This document shows, one piece after another, positions 8,513 through 15,717 of a DNA stretch of 64,000 nt (within the stretch, counting starts at the first letter, position 1; every line of letters starts with the position of its first letter). The notes under the pieces were generated by a model, which was not told the DNA's origin, did not search any database, and worked only from the letters and a program-made list of their open reading frames with translations. Source of the stretch: Pseudomonadales bacterium (GTDB lineage: Bacteria; Pseudomonadota; Gammaproteobacteria; Pseudomonadales; Azotimanducaceae); assembly GCA_029251375.1 (NCBI GenBank), contig JAQXDL010000049.1:372001-436000 (forward strand), written 5' to 3'. The translations under genes were made by a program, and so were the position numbers.

Positions 8513-9454
8513 ATGATAGAACTGCGGCATCTCAAGACTCTGATGGCGCTTCGTGATACCGGCAGTTTAGTTGAGGCAGCAGACCGATTATTTTTAACGC
8601 AGTCTGCTTTGTCACATCAGCTCAAAGATCTTGAAGACAGGTTGAGCTGTCGTTTGTTTATTCGAAAGACGAAGCCACCGCGCTTTACCAGCGCCGGACG
8701 ACGATTACTTGCTTTGGCCGATGAAATTATTCCGATGTGCAAGCTTGCGGAGAGAGATATCGGGCGTTTAGCCGAGGGAGAAGCAGGGCGTTTGCATATA
8801 TGCATAGAATGTCACAGTTGCTATCAATGGCTGCTACCGTGTATTGATAAATATCGCAGCAATTGGCCTGAAGTTGAGCTCGATTTAACGGGAGGGTTTA
8901 ATTTTGCACCTCTGCCCGCGTTGGTGCGAGGTGATTTGGATCTGGTCATCACTTCTGACCCAATCACATTGCCCGGCATTCGATACGTTCCTTTGTTTCG
9001 TTACGAGGCAATGCTGGCAATTGATCCTCATCATGCGTTGGTTGGCCGACCGTGGATCAATGCAGAAGATTTGTCTAATCAAGTCATGATCACCTATCCG
9101 GTTGAACGGGATCGACTCGATGTGTTTACGCAATTTCTCGAACCTAAAGATGTTGAGCCGCAGGCGATTCGAACGGCAGAGTTGACGCCCATGATGGTGC
9201 AACTGGTAGCGAGCGGCAGGGGCGTAGCATGTTTGCCGAATTGGTCATTGGCTGAGTATTTGGATAGCGAGACAATTGTGGCGAAAAAACTCGGTGAACA
9301 GGGGCTCTGGTCAACGCTCTATGCTGCTATACGCGATGATCAGTTTGATTCACCTTTTATGCAGGACTTTCTAGTAACCGCTAACGAAACCTGTTTCGAG
9401 AATTTGAAGGGCATTCGTTCTGTTCAGGGCGGAGACTCAGCGCTGAAAATTTAA
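8513..9454 (+). CDS. metR: LysR-type regulator of methionine biosynthesis, MetR
   Basis: MetR activates met genes with homocysteine as coinducer. The 313-residue product has the LysR winged helix-turn-helix at residues 1-60 (MIELRHLKTLMALRDTGSL...LTQSALSHQLKDLE). The effector domain matches E. coli MetR closely as I remember it, for example LHICIECHSCYQWLLPCID, DLVITSDPI, YPVERDRLDVF and EQGLWSTLYAAIRDDQ. AGGA precedes the ATG by nine bases. No metE or metH lies in the window, so its targets are elsewhere. It is transcribed toward the structured RNA-like locus at 9.53-9.75 kb, whose terminator points the other way. Confidence 0.9.
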   Translation: MIELRHLKTLMALRDTGSLVEAADRLFLTQSALSHQLKDLEDRLSCRLFIRKTKPPRFTSAGRRLLALADEIIPMCKLAERDIGRLAEGEAGRLHICIECHSCYQWLLPCIDKYRSNWPEVELDLTGGFNFAPLPALVRGDLDLVITSDPITLPGIRYVPLFRYEAMLAIDPHHALVGRPWINAEDLSNQVMITYPVERDRLDVFTQFLEPKDVEPQAIRTAELTPMMVQLVASGRGVACLPNWSLAEYLDSETIVAKKLGEQGLWSTLYAAIRDDQFDSPFMQDFLVTANETCFENLKGIRSVQGGDSALKI

Positions 9455-9525
9455 AAGGCGATCGTAAATGGCTGGTAATTTTTAGGCTGTTTTCTTAGCA
9501 AGTGCCGAGAAAAACACCTCGATGA

Positions 9526-9580
9526 GACGAAAAAGCCCCAGCAGAATCTATTCGTTAGAATAGAACGCTGGGGCTTCGTC
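9526..9580 (-). terminator. Rho-independent terminator (minus strand)
   Basis: AAGCCCCAGC (9533-9542) pairs with GCTGGGGCTT (9567-9576), and an inner stem TCTATTC/GAATAGA closes on a GTTA loop. Read on the minus strand the hairpin is followed by TTTTTC, so it ends the small RNA transcript. On the plus strand no T-run follows, so it is a poor terminator for metR. Confidence 0.8.
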
Positions 9581-9664
9581 AACGTAGGGGGAGCAAGCTC
9601 CGAATTAAATCTAACGAGTTAGACTAACTCGGAGGCTCCCCTAATAAACTGACTATTGATAGGA

Positions 9665-9733
9665 TCACCTCCTTTTACGTTCAGGGTACCTATCGGCATG
9701 GTGATTGGGCCCCCTGGATAGCTCAACCGACAT
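9665..9733 (-). CDS. 22-codon micro-ORF ending inside a perfect Shine-Dalgarno sequence
   Basis: An ATG at 9733 opens 22 codons ending with TGA at 9667-9665. The peptide begins MSVELSRGPNHH and ends YPERKRR; its last Arg codons and stop are AGG AGG TGA, so they are also the Shine-Dalgarno sequence. It is very basic and has a His pair. No good ribosome site precedes the ATG. It could be a leader peptide whose translation controls access to the downstream ribosome-binding sequence, or it may be fortuitous, with selection acting on the RNA. After the TGA no ATG follows at proper spacing; a GTG overlapping the stop opens 14 codons to a TAG within the next hairpin. Confidence 0.35.
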   Translation of the reverse strand: MSVELSRGPNHHADRYPERKRR

Positions 9734-9758
9734 GTTTACATGCTTTAAAACTGTTAGA

Positions 9759-9787
9759 AACTTAGCCTAGTTAATTTGCTATGTCAA
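9759..9787 (-). promoter_or_regulatory. Sigma70-type promoter for the structured RNA locus
   Basis: On the minus strand a perfect -35 box TTGACA (9787-9782) is followed, after exactly 17 bases, by TAAGTT (9764-9759) as a weak -10 box. Transcription would begin near 9752 and run toward metR. No protein gene of normal length follows, so the promoter appears to serve the short structured transcript. Confidence 0.55.
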
Positions 9788-9933
9788 AGCAGTTTTACAA
9801 TTAGATTTGTAACGATTTACTGTTATGGGTTGTACTCAGACTAAGTTTTTATGGATCTGTTTTATTTTTACTATTCTAAAAATTCTATCCATCGCCGTTT
9901 TGCCGTCATAAATGTCATTGCGTATGCAGCGCG

Positions 9934-10524
9934 CTAGGGCACTAGCGGTTTGGACGACCAGACACCAGCAGAAAGGCTGAATCGAAGTCGATCATGAATA
10001 CGGTCGTCGCTGTTTAAATCCAGCAACTCGATTTCATTTGCGATCAATTCAACACCTGTCACCTGATCTGGTGGCGTCATGTCGTCGGGTTTATGTAGGG
10101 ACTTCAAACGCTCAATTTCCGATGTGAGTTGTTCACGAGAATCAAGTGCGCTGCTCTGCGCTGCAAATTCGTTATAAACGTAGTCTAGATATTTTGATCC
10201 GGAGGGTCGACGTTGCCAATTGGTTCTGACGGCTGCCGAGTCAATCGGTTCAGAACGGCCGCTGATACGAAACTGGCGCTGCTGGCTCGGATACCACAAT
10301 AATAGCTGGTAACTGGCTCCTTCTGACAAGAGCTGCCATTTAGGACTAGATTGATTGATAAAGAGTGAAAATCGATTTTCGATTATGTCTCTAAGAACAA
10401 GGGTTCTGACAGATGCTTCGCCGTTTGGACTGGCTAAGGCGAGGAAACACACGTCTGCGTTTGCATCTAGTACATTTCGCGCTTCATTTCTAGTTTGTTT
10501 GATTACATCGATAGGGTTCATCAT
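9934..10524 (-). CDS. Pyridoxamine 5'-phosphate oxidase-like flavoprotein
   Basis: The 196-residue product resembles PdxH-fold FMN-binding proteins. It has ASVRTLVLRDI (FMN phosphate contact), SSPKWQLLSEG, LLLWYPSQQRQFRISGRSEPI, RRPSGSKYLDYV, and a C-terminal HDRLRFSLSAGVWSSKPLVP. The C-terminal arrangement parallels the PNP/PMP oxidase active-site Arg segment, but the central loops are diverged and longer. Whether it makes pyridoxal phosphate is therefore uncertain; the Alr4036-like subfamily is another option. It sits 29 bp downstream of the metallo-hydrolase gene and is probably cotranscribed with it. Confidence 0.7.
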   Translation of the reverse strand: MMNPIDVIKQTRNEARNVLDANADVCFLALASPNGEASVRTLVLRDIIENRFSLFINQSSPKWQLLSEGASYQLLLWYPSQQRQFRISGRSEPIDSAAVRTNWQRRPSGSKYLDYVYNEFAAQSSALDSREQLTSEIERLKSLHKPDDMTPPDQVTGVELIANEIELLDLNSDDRIHDRLRFSLSAGVWSSKPLVP

Positions 10525-10553
10525 TTTTTACTCGCCGTCGTTACTCGCCCGTT

Positions 10554-11408
10554 TTATTTTTTACTTTCGATGAGGGTTTTCAACCAGCGTTCTTGGTTGA
10601 TGAAACCCGACCCCCAGCTATCCCATTGAGGGTCTAGGCCTGCAGCGAGAATGGCTTGTTCAGACATACCCTGAGCTAGCTGAGCGTCGATAAACTGACT
10701 GGTTGTTTTGAGCATAACTAAATACCGCTGTAGGTCGACTTGCGTCGCCATCTCACCGTGACCCGGAATGATCTTGGTGTCGGCGTCAATACGACTGATT
10801 ATGTTCACGATGTTGTCAATCAGTCCCCGCACAGTGCCGCCAGCCTTTAGGTCTATGTAAGGAAAACGATCTTTGAAAAAGTGGTCGCCGAGATGAATGA
10901 CGTTTGCACTTGGAAAGTACACAATTGCGTCTCCGTCAGTGTGTCCCGCGGGCATATGTATTAGATGAGTTTCTTGGTTATTAAAATGAACTTTGGCTTC
11001 TGTCGCGAAGGTGATGACAGGAAGAGCAGAATTTTCAGAGTCACCTGCAAGTAATCGTACTCGAACATTGTCGTGCGCCATGATGATACTGTTGACACCA
11101 AAATCAGCATTGCTGCCAGTATGATCTCCATGATAATGCGTGTTTAGGACATAAGTTGGTGTCTTGTGGCCTAGTTTACCAAGTGCAGCCCTGATCTTTT
11201 CAGCCAATGGCGCATATTGATCGTCAATCATCAAGATACCATCGGGGCCGTTTAGCACGCCAATATTTCCGCCCGCGCCAAACAGCACGTATATATTTTC
11301 GCTTACCTGTTCCGTTCGAATCTCCACCTTGGGAAAACGATCCTCGGCGCATACGTTCATTGCAATGCTAATGGTGCACAACACAAGCGCAGTGATCAGT
11401 GTTTTCAT
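10554..11408 (-). CDS. Exported metallo-beta-lactamase-fold hydrolase
   Basis: The 284-residue protein begins with a Sec signal peptide (MKTLITALVLCTISIAMNVCA, cleaved near residue 21) and so should act in the periplasm. The MBL zinc motif is present as THYHGDHTGSNADF, with later zinc ligands in MPAGHTDGDAIVYF, HLGDHFF and IIPGHGEMA. The fold is clear; the substrate is not. It resembles the broad subclass that includes quinoprotein relay system proteins and soxH-like enzymes rather than a resistance beta-lactamase. It is followed closely by the PdxH-like gene on the same strand. Confidence 0.8.
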   Translation of the reverse strand: MKTLITALVLCTISIAMNVCAEDRFPKVEIRTEQVSENIYVLFGAGGNIGVLNGPDGILMIDDQYAPLAEKIRAALGKLGHKTPTYVLNTHYHGDHTGSNADFGVNSIIMAHDNVRVRLLAGDSENSALPVITFATEAKVHFNNQETHLIHMPAGHTDGDAIVYFPSANVIHLGDHFFKDRFPYIDLKAGGTVRGLIDNIVNIISRIDADTKIIPGHGEMATQVDLQRYLVMLKTTSQFIDAQLAQGMSEQAILAAGLDPQWDSWGSGFINQERWLKTLIESKK

Positions 11409-11480
11409 GAGTGATTCCTTATAGTAGGTTCGGAAAATGCGGCGACGTAATACTGCCGAAGTTGGTCAAATTTAATCAAG

Positions 11481-12323
11481 CTATTCAAAACTATCGGGGT
11501 CGTAATCGTAGACCCCTAGAGTGAAGCCCGGGGGCGGTGATGTTTTGAAATCGAGCATGCGTTCGTAGAGATGGCCGTGACCACTTCCTCTGACCGCGTC
11601 TTCAATCATGCCGTTCGTATCGCTATCTCGCGCTGCCTCCAATAGCCGTTCAAAATTACCCATGAAGTTGTCTGCGTGTCGCTTTCGAATTTCAGTGCCG
11701 AACATCAACTTATAGCCATAAGTCGGGCCATGCAAAAACGAAAGTTCCAGCATTTGTCGCGAGAAGATTTCAGGGTCTGTACTCATCGTACCCCACAAAA
11801 CCGAGATCCTATCTGTAGGCACTATGCCAGCACCTATGCTGCCTTGGCTTGATATGTAAAGAAAGCCGATGATAGCGCCGAGTTGCTCCTTAACAATTTC
11901 ATAGGTTCGCAAGAAAGACTCTTGTCGTGCGTGGAAAGCAGTATCTTGAGTTGCCTCGGCTTGTATCGTTGCCTGATCGGCTGACTTTTGAATTTCAACA
12001 TACTGCATTTTTATCGCTTCGGTATTCTGTCTCAATTCTTTTTGCTGTGAAAAATAGCCCAGTACAAACCATAAGAACGCAAGCGGGGCGAATGAGCCTT
12101 CGAGGAAACCGCCGAGTTTCTCTATTGGCAGATTTGCCATGTTTGTCCAGCCAACGGCCCCAGATAGATAAGCCATCAGAACCACAATCCAAACGACTGA
12201 ACAAAACATACCCAACGATATTCGCCAATCCATTCCCTGCGACTCGCGAATATAGTGAGGCGTTGTGCTAGGTGGTCCTGGCAGTTTAGGGTTGGCAGCG
12301 TCAATCCGCTTCGGGTTTCTCAT
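11481..12323 (-). CDS. Uncharacterised membrane protein with short coiled coil
   Basis: I do not recognise a family for this 280-residue protein. A proline-rich cytoplasmic start (about 30 residues) is followed by two hydrophobic segments, LGMFCSVVWIVVLMAYLSGAVG near residues 37-58 and APLAFLWFVLGYF near 79-91. Then comes a Gln/Glu/Ala-rich helix (ELRQNTEAIKMQYVEIQKSADQATIQAEATQ) likely to be coiled coil, and a soluble C-terminal domain of about 160 residues. The ATG overlaps the stop of the upstream VOC gene by four bases (ATGA), so the two are cotranslated. Confidence 0.6.
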   Translation of the reverse strand: MRNPKRIDAANPKLPGPPSTTPHYIRESQGMDWRISLGMFCSVVWIVVLMAYLSGAVGWTNMANLPIEKLGGFLEGSFAPLAFLWFVLGYFSQQKELRQNTEAIKMQYVEIQKSADQATIQAEATQDTAFHARQESFLRTYEIVKEQLGAIIGFLYISSQGSIGAGIVPTDRISVLWGTMSTDPEIFSRQMLELSFLHGPTYGYKLMFGTEIRKRHADNFMGNFERLLEAARDSDTNGMIEDAVRGSGHGHLYERMLDFKTSPPPGFTLGVYDYDPDSFE

Positions 12324-13003
12324 GAGCTTGATAGGTCTCCAGTTAAGGATGCGCGTTGAGAAATTTCAATCCAATTGCCATCTGGGTCAAGGATGAACGA
12401 GATTCTTGCGGTGCTGCCGAGGGTTTGAGGCGGATTACCTTCACGACCGCCACGATCGAGAAATGCGCGATGCTCTTCATCTACTTTTAACACCTGAACG
12501 GTTATGTATCGAAAACCTAATCCCTGCATGGAAGTTGTGGCCACGTGAGAGGGGTCTTCTTCGAGTAAAAATATCGTTGTAGCCCAACGGAAGGTCGTTG
12601 CGTTGATCTGTTCGATCTGCAGGATGTTTTTGTAGAAATTTTGAAATTCAGCGATGTCGCGCACGCGCATAACGATCCCGATATGCGTAATGCCCTTATA
12701 CCCGGTAGGAACAAGTGTGACGTGATTGCCGTCTGGATCGATGAGCGAAACGGGTGCTTCGAGGTCATCCTTAGCAATTAATAGTGACCGATAGCCGCTG
12801 GGTGTATTTTCGGCTAACGGGTTGCGGCTGTGATTGAGTTTAAAAACGGAACCCTTCAACGAGTGTCTAAGTTGATGGCTGCCTCCGCCGACCTTAAGCA
12901 GTTCTTCAAAAGGTAGTTCAACCTGCTGCTGCCAGAACGCGAGTTGAGCCTCGCGCTGATTAGTATAGATGCCAATATCGATACAATTTTTTGCAAGATC
13001 CAT
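12320..13003 (-). CDS. VOC (glyoxalase/extradiol dioxygenase) family protein
   Basis: The 227-residue product contains two beta-alpha-beta-beta-beta modules. The first includes DIGIYTNQREAQLAFWQQQVELPF and VSLIDPDGNHVTLV; the second includes THIGIVMRVRDIAEFQNFYKNIL and ARISFILDPDGNWIEISQ. These are typical of paired-domain VOC metalloenzymes. Only some metal ligands can be guessed, for example His in THIGIV and the terminal Glu in WIEI. The substrate is unknown. Its stop overlaps the start of the membrane protein gene downstream by four bases. Confidence 0.75.
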   Translation of the reverse strand: MDLAKNCIDIGIYTNQREAQLAFWQQQVELPFEELLKVGGGSHQLRHSLKGSVFKLNHSRNPLAENTPSGYRSLLIAKDDLEAPVSLIDPDGNHVTLVPTGYKGITHIGIVMRVRDIAEFQNFYKNILQIEQINATTFRWATTIFLLEEDPSHVATTSMQGLGFRYITVQVLKVDEEHRAFLDRGGREGNPPQTLGSTARISFILDPDGNWIEISQRASLTGDLSSS

Positions 13004-13023
13004 TAGTTTACTCCTGATTGCAG

Positions 13024-13332
13024 CTAGTCTTCTTTATCAAAATCATGGCTGATGGTTTTACTTGCAATCAACTGTTTGCTGGCCTCGATTGACGCAATAA
13101 TTTGAGTTGCTGAGTAGCACACCGTTGCTTCGACAATTTCGTGCCATTCGTAGTCAGTCTGGACGGGCGAGCTTAGTTTTATGGTGATGTTTTCGGGTAG
13201 TTTGGCGCCTTTTACAGCATCATATCTGTCTCGGATTAGACCATTTATGCGCAGAGCTACGTTGGCTTGCTCATCAAAATCTAATTGCAGATCGGCTTCT
13301 TGGTAAACTGTTTTGAGTTGGTGTTGGGTCAA
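13024..13332 (-). CDS. Hypothetical 102-residue protein
   Basis: The frame opens with TTG at 13332, with GAGG about 11 bases upstream, and ends 20 bp before the VOC gene, so it probably leads that operon. The product is acidic and soluble, with no signal peptide or membrane span. Segments such as ALRINGLIRDRYDAVKGAKLPENITIKLSSPVQTDYEWHEIVEATVCY look like a small alpha/beta domain. I do not recognise it. Its codon use and position make a real gene more likely than not. Confidence 0.55.
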   Translation of the reverse strand: MTQHQLKTVYQEADLQLDFDEQANVALRINGLIRDRYDAVKGAKLPENITIKLSSPVQTDYEWHEIVEATVCYSATQIIASIEASKQLIASKTISHDFDKED

Positions 13333-13537
13333 AGTTAGTACATCCTCAATTTTGTTGTGCTTTTCTAGTAAAAAATAGGGTTTATAGCATGCCTTCAGTT
13401 CATGTGGCGCGTTACACGTGGCTCAAGCCTTTGAGTGGGCAGATCTTGCCAGGGTTTTGGCCCTATTTATCGACTTGGACCGGCGGTTATGGAGGCAATT
13501 GGCGACACATCACCTATTCAGGCGCAGCAAAGCCATG

Positions 13538-13649
13538 GTATCAGTTGATTGTGGATTCTGTCAGGGTACATTTGGTTCATCACGCGCATTTCAGTTATTC
13601 TCGATATTATAAAGTCACTGGGTGCGATATTCGTTAATGAAGCCAGCGG
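13538..13649 (+). repeat. Direct repeat, copy A (about 112 bp)
   Basis: This copy matches 15388-15498 in the same orientation, with about 11 substitutions and one single-base gap by eye, roughly 89 percent identity. The first 26 bases are identical in the two copies. The flanks are unrelated. Neither copy looks like an insertion-sequence end or an attC site. Confidence 0.85.
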
Positions 13650-13931
13650 CAAAGGTAGGCTGTTTTGACGAAGCTTGATAGGCAGGGGTTTGACTTGCCC
13701 TCAGAGCGCTGGCAAAAATGCAGTCTTAGCTATTCAGCGATAGGATGATAGATGATATTGATTTAGGCTTCATAGGAAAAACGAGCCGACGAAACAATGG
13801 CGCTCATACGTATTAGCCCCATGACAATTATTAATCATTAGGAGGGTCTTCGCCTGACAATGTCTTGAATCCGTATGATTCTCAGCAATTACCTTACAAA
13901 ATTGCTCCTTTGTAAATTTGGTTTGTACTAT

Positions 13932-13959
13932 CTATCTTCTATCTTCTATCTTCTATCTT
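13932..13959 (+). repeat. Tandem heptamer, four copies of CTATCTT
   Basis: Four perfect head-to-tail CTATCTT units occupy 28 bp in a gene-free stretch about 230 bp before a membrane-protein gene. Such an array is prone to slippage. Confidence 0.95.
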
Positions 13960-14183
13960 CGAATCACTGCTAGATAAACAAGTATTGCAAACAGTATTTT
14001 TCCAAAATGGATAAAGTGTCTTTTCCGGTTTTTTACACCACATAGTCAGGTTGGCAGATTTTGAGTGGCGTCTTAGACGTTGCAGGACGGCAACTGAATC
14101 AGTCCGGGTTTTGGTCTAACGCTTTGATTTTATCGGCATGATTGGTTTACAATAATTGGACTCGCCGCGGTAAGTAAATCAAA

Positions 14184-14870
14184 TTGGACTCTAATCAATT
14201 TATTTTCTCCTACAAGCCATTCGACACTATGGCTAGCAAGGTCATACCTCTGCTTATATTATTGTTATCAATTGACGTGTTTTTCATGCTTGCGCACATC
14301 GCGTATTTGTCGGGATGGCTGACTAACTCGTTTTGGTCGGTTGAGAAAGACAGTAGCTTCGCTGAGTGGTATCAACACTTAAAGGAAGTCAGCATAGTTA
14401 CTTTGCTGATTTATCATTCTTTTAAAATCAAAAAGATTGACTACTTACCCTGGTGCCTCTTGTTCTTATATGTGCTGCTTGACGATGCCTTGATGGTGCA
14501 TGAGAAGCTAGGGGGGCACCTTGATAATGCGTTTGACTTACCTGTCTTTTCATCCTTGCGCGAACAAGACATCGGTGAGCTTATCGTATCGGCTTTTTTT
14601 GGTGCAGGGCTCCTGACACTGATCTTCCTGCGTTTTCTTTGGTGTGAAGTTAGAGTCAAACATCACTATATAGATCTACTGGTGTTGTTTAGTGCCCTTG
14701 TTTTGTTTGGCATAGGCGTTGATATGGTGCATATGATGGTCAGTTCTGGGGCTGAGGTATGGGGGCTAATTGAAGATGGTGGGGAGTTATTAGTGATGAG
14801 TCTGATTGTTTTTTATATCGCTTCGCTATCGACGGGCAAGCAACTTTCAGCAGCTATCGCCTCCAGTTAA
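14184..14870 (+). CDS. Polytopic inner-membrane protein of unknown function
   Basis: The 228-residue frame starts with TTG and has no strong ribosome site, so the exact start is uncertain; an internal Met at residue 16 is an option. At least five hydrophobic spans are visible: VIPLLILLLSIDVFFMLAHIAYL, EVSIVTLLIYHSF, WCLLFLYVLLDDALMV, LIVSAFFGAGLLTLIFLRFLW, and IDLLVLFSALVLFGIGVDMVHMM, followed by LLVMSLIVFYIASL. Acidic and His residues lie within or next to spans (LDDALMVHEKLGG; GVDMVHMM), which may bind metal or protons. I do not recognise the family. It sits alone between the two copies of a 111-bp direct repeat. Confidence 0.65.
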   Translation: MDSNQFIFSYKPFDTMASKVIPLLILLLSIDVFFMLAHIAYLSGWLTNSFWSVEKDSSFAEWYQHLKEVSIVTLLIYHSFKIKKIDYLPWCLLFLYVLLDDALMVHEKLGGHLDNAFDLPVFSSLREQDIGELIVSAFFGAGLLTLIFLRFLWCEVRVKHHYIDLLVLFSALVLFGIGVDMVHMMVSSGAEVWGLIEDGGELLVMSLIVFYIASLSTGKQLSAAIASS

Positions 14871-15539
14871 AATGCTGTGCGGTCTTAAAGCCTATAGTTT
14901 AGGTGCATCGCCGACCTAAAAGGCCCTAATTGCTAAAAACCCTCCACGAACACATACAAGCACCATCGATTTTCGCTCAATATCATTACTTGTACAGCCT
15001 GATTCTGCCGCAGATACAACCTCAGCCACCGCAATGTTGAGGTCCTGCTCTCAAAACGACGTATCACTGTATCCCTAGAGGCAATCCGCCTTTGGTATAT
15101 CAAATTCGGAGCAATTCGGTGGAGATTGACGCGAAAACGCAGGGGCGACGGCGACAGTCAGTAGCGAGCAGTCGATTAGGATGGAGACGCGGTCGGTGTC
15201 TGCGCTCAGGCAGGCTCAGACATTCCTAGGCGCCCGTGCAGAGTTGATAATTTATCCAACCTGTTTAGCCTCGCCGGGGCTGAACATTATCGGGATCTGT
15301 AGGTGATTGCGTTAGATGATTGGCGTAGAGCGGTTTTAGTGGAGATGCGTGATTTCTGATGTAGCGAGCAGTTAATCTGCCAATATCGTATCAGTTGATT
15401 GTGGATTCTGTCATGGTACATTGGGTCCATCATGCGCACGTCAGTTATTCTCGATATTATTAAGTCAATGGTGCGATATTCACTAATGAAGCAAGCGGTT
15501 AAATGAAGTATTATGCGCAACACAATTTTGGAGTGAATC
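14871..15539. other. Gene-poor stretch with second copy of the direct repeat
   Basis: These 669 bp contain no supported gene. Copy B of the direct repeat lies at 15388-15498, immediately before the ribosome site of a 56-codon gene, so it may supply that gene's upstream region. The element TAGCGAGCAGT occurs twice, near 15163 and 15362. The base composition between them is unlike a coding region. Confidence 0.5.
15388..15498 (+). repeat. Direct repeat, copy B (about 111 bp)
   Basis: This is the partner of 13538-13649 in direct orientation, 1.85 kb away. On the minus strand both copies keep an open frame with mostly conservative changes, for example SRITDVRMMDPMY versus SRITEMRVMNQMY, followed by DRIHNQLI in both. 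They may be fragments of an old coding sequence. Confidence 0.85.
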
Positions 15540-15710
15540 ATGAGTCAACAAGACGATATTAAGGCCAATGCTGAAGCGATTGCTAAAGGACTGCGAGCGT
15601 TAGGGAAAAACAGGGTAGTTGCCCTTTCAGTACACAAGAGCAAAGAACTCATCGCTGAGCTTGAAGAACGTTCAGTTAAGTTGCTTGAACAATTAGAAGC
15701 TTCTAACTAG
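15540..15710 (+). CDS. Small charged helical protein, 56 residues
   Basis: ATG at 15540 is preceded by GGAG at a spacing of six bases. The 56 residues begin MSQQDDIKANAEAIAKGLRA and end LLEQLEASN; most of the sequence is predicted alpha helix with alternating Glu, Lys and Leu, so a coiled coil or dimer is possible. It stops 7 bp before the dioxygenase gene and is probably cotranscribed with it. I do not recognise the family. The strong ribosome site supports it as a real gene. Confidence 0.65.
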   Translation: MSQQDDIKANAEAIAKGLRALGKNRVVALSVHKSKELIAELEERSVKLLEQLEASN

Positions 15711-15717
15711 TTTAGCG

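Larger units (their letters stand above)
9526..9752 (-). ncRNA. Putative structured small RNA with micro-ORF and two long hairpins
   Basis: The region between metR and the PdxH-like gene has no ordinary gene but carries all signs of a stand-alone minus-strand transcript of about 225 nt. It has the promoter at 9787-9759 and a 22-codon micro-ORF. Next comes an extended Shine-Dalgarno AAAAGGAGGTGATCC, placed in the loop of a GATAGG/CCTATC stem (9689-9694 with 9658-9663). A triple-stacked hairpin follows at 9588-9641, with stems GGGGAGC/GCTCCCC, CTCCGA/TCGGAG and TCTAA/TTAGA. A hairpin with a T-run closes the unit. I do not recognise it as a known RNA family. It may be a regulatory RNA, a leader-peptide transcript or a tiny-protein mRNA. 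Confidence 0.55.
13333..14183. other. Gene-poor stretch with one copy of a direct repeat and a heptamer array
   Basis: No convincing gene was found in these 851 bp. Two overlapping plus-strand frames around 13389-13637 lack ribosome sites; one is Trp/Tyr-rich in an unnatural way and the other has no ATG. The stretch contains copy A of the 111-bp direct repeat (13538-13649) and four tandem CTATCTT units (13932-13959). It could hold decayed gene remnants. Confidence 0.5.

Noticed and set aside
9655-9680. Sequence identical to the 3' end of 16S rRNA (GGATCACCTCCTTT) on the plus strand
   Set aside because: No upstream 16S sequence is present; the match is explained as the complement of an extended Shine-Dalgarno site on the minus strand.
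13389-13637. Overlapping plus-strand frames of 82 and 64 codons
   Set aside because: No ribosome sites, unnatural Trp/Tyr-rich composition in one frame, and they run into the repeat; they are more likely chance or remnants.
13538-15498. Integron attC sites or insertion-sequence ends as an explanation of the 111-bp repeats
   Set aside because: No RYYYAAC/GTTRRRY core, no terminal inverted repeats and no transposase or integrase gene nearby.
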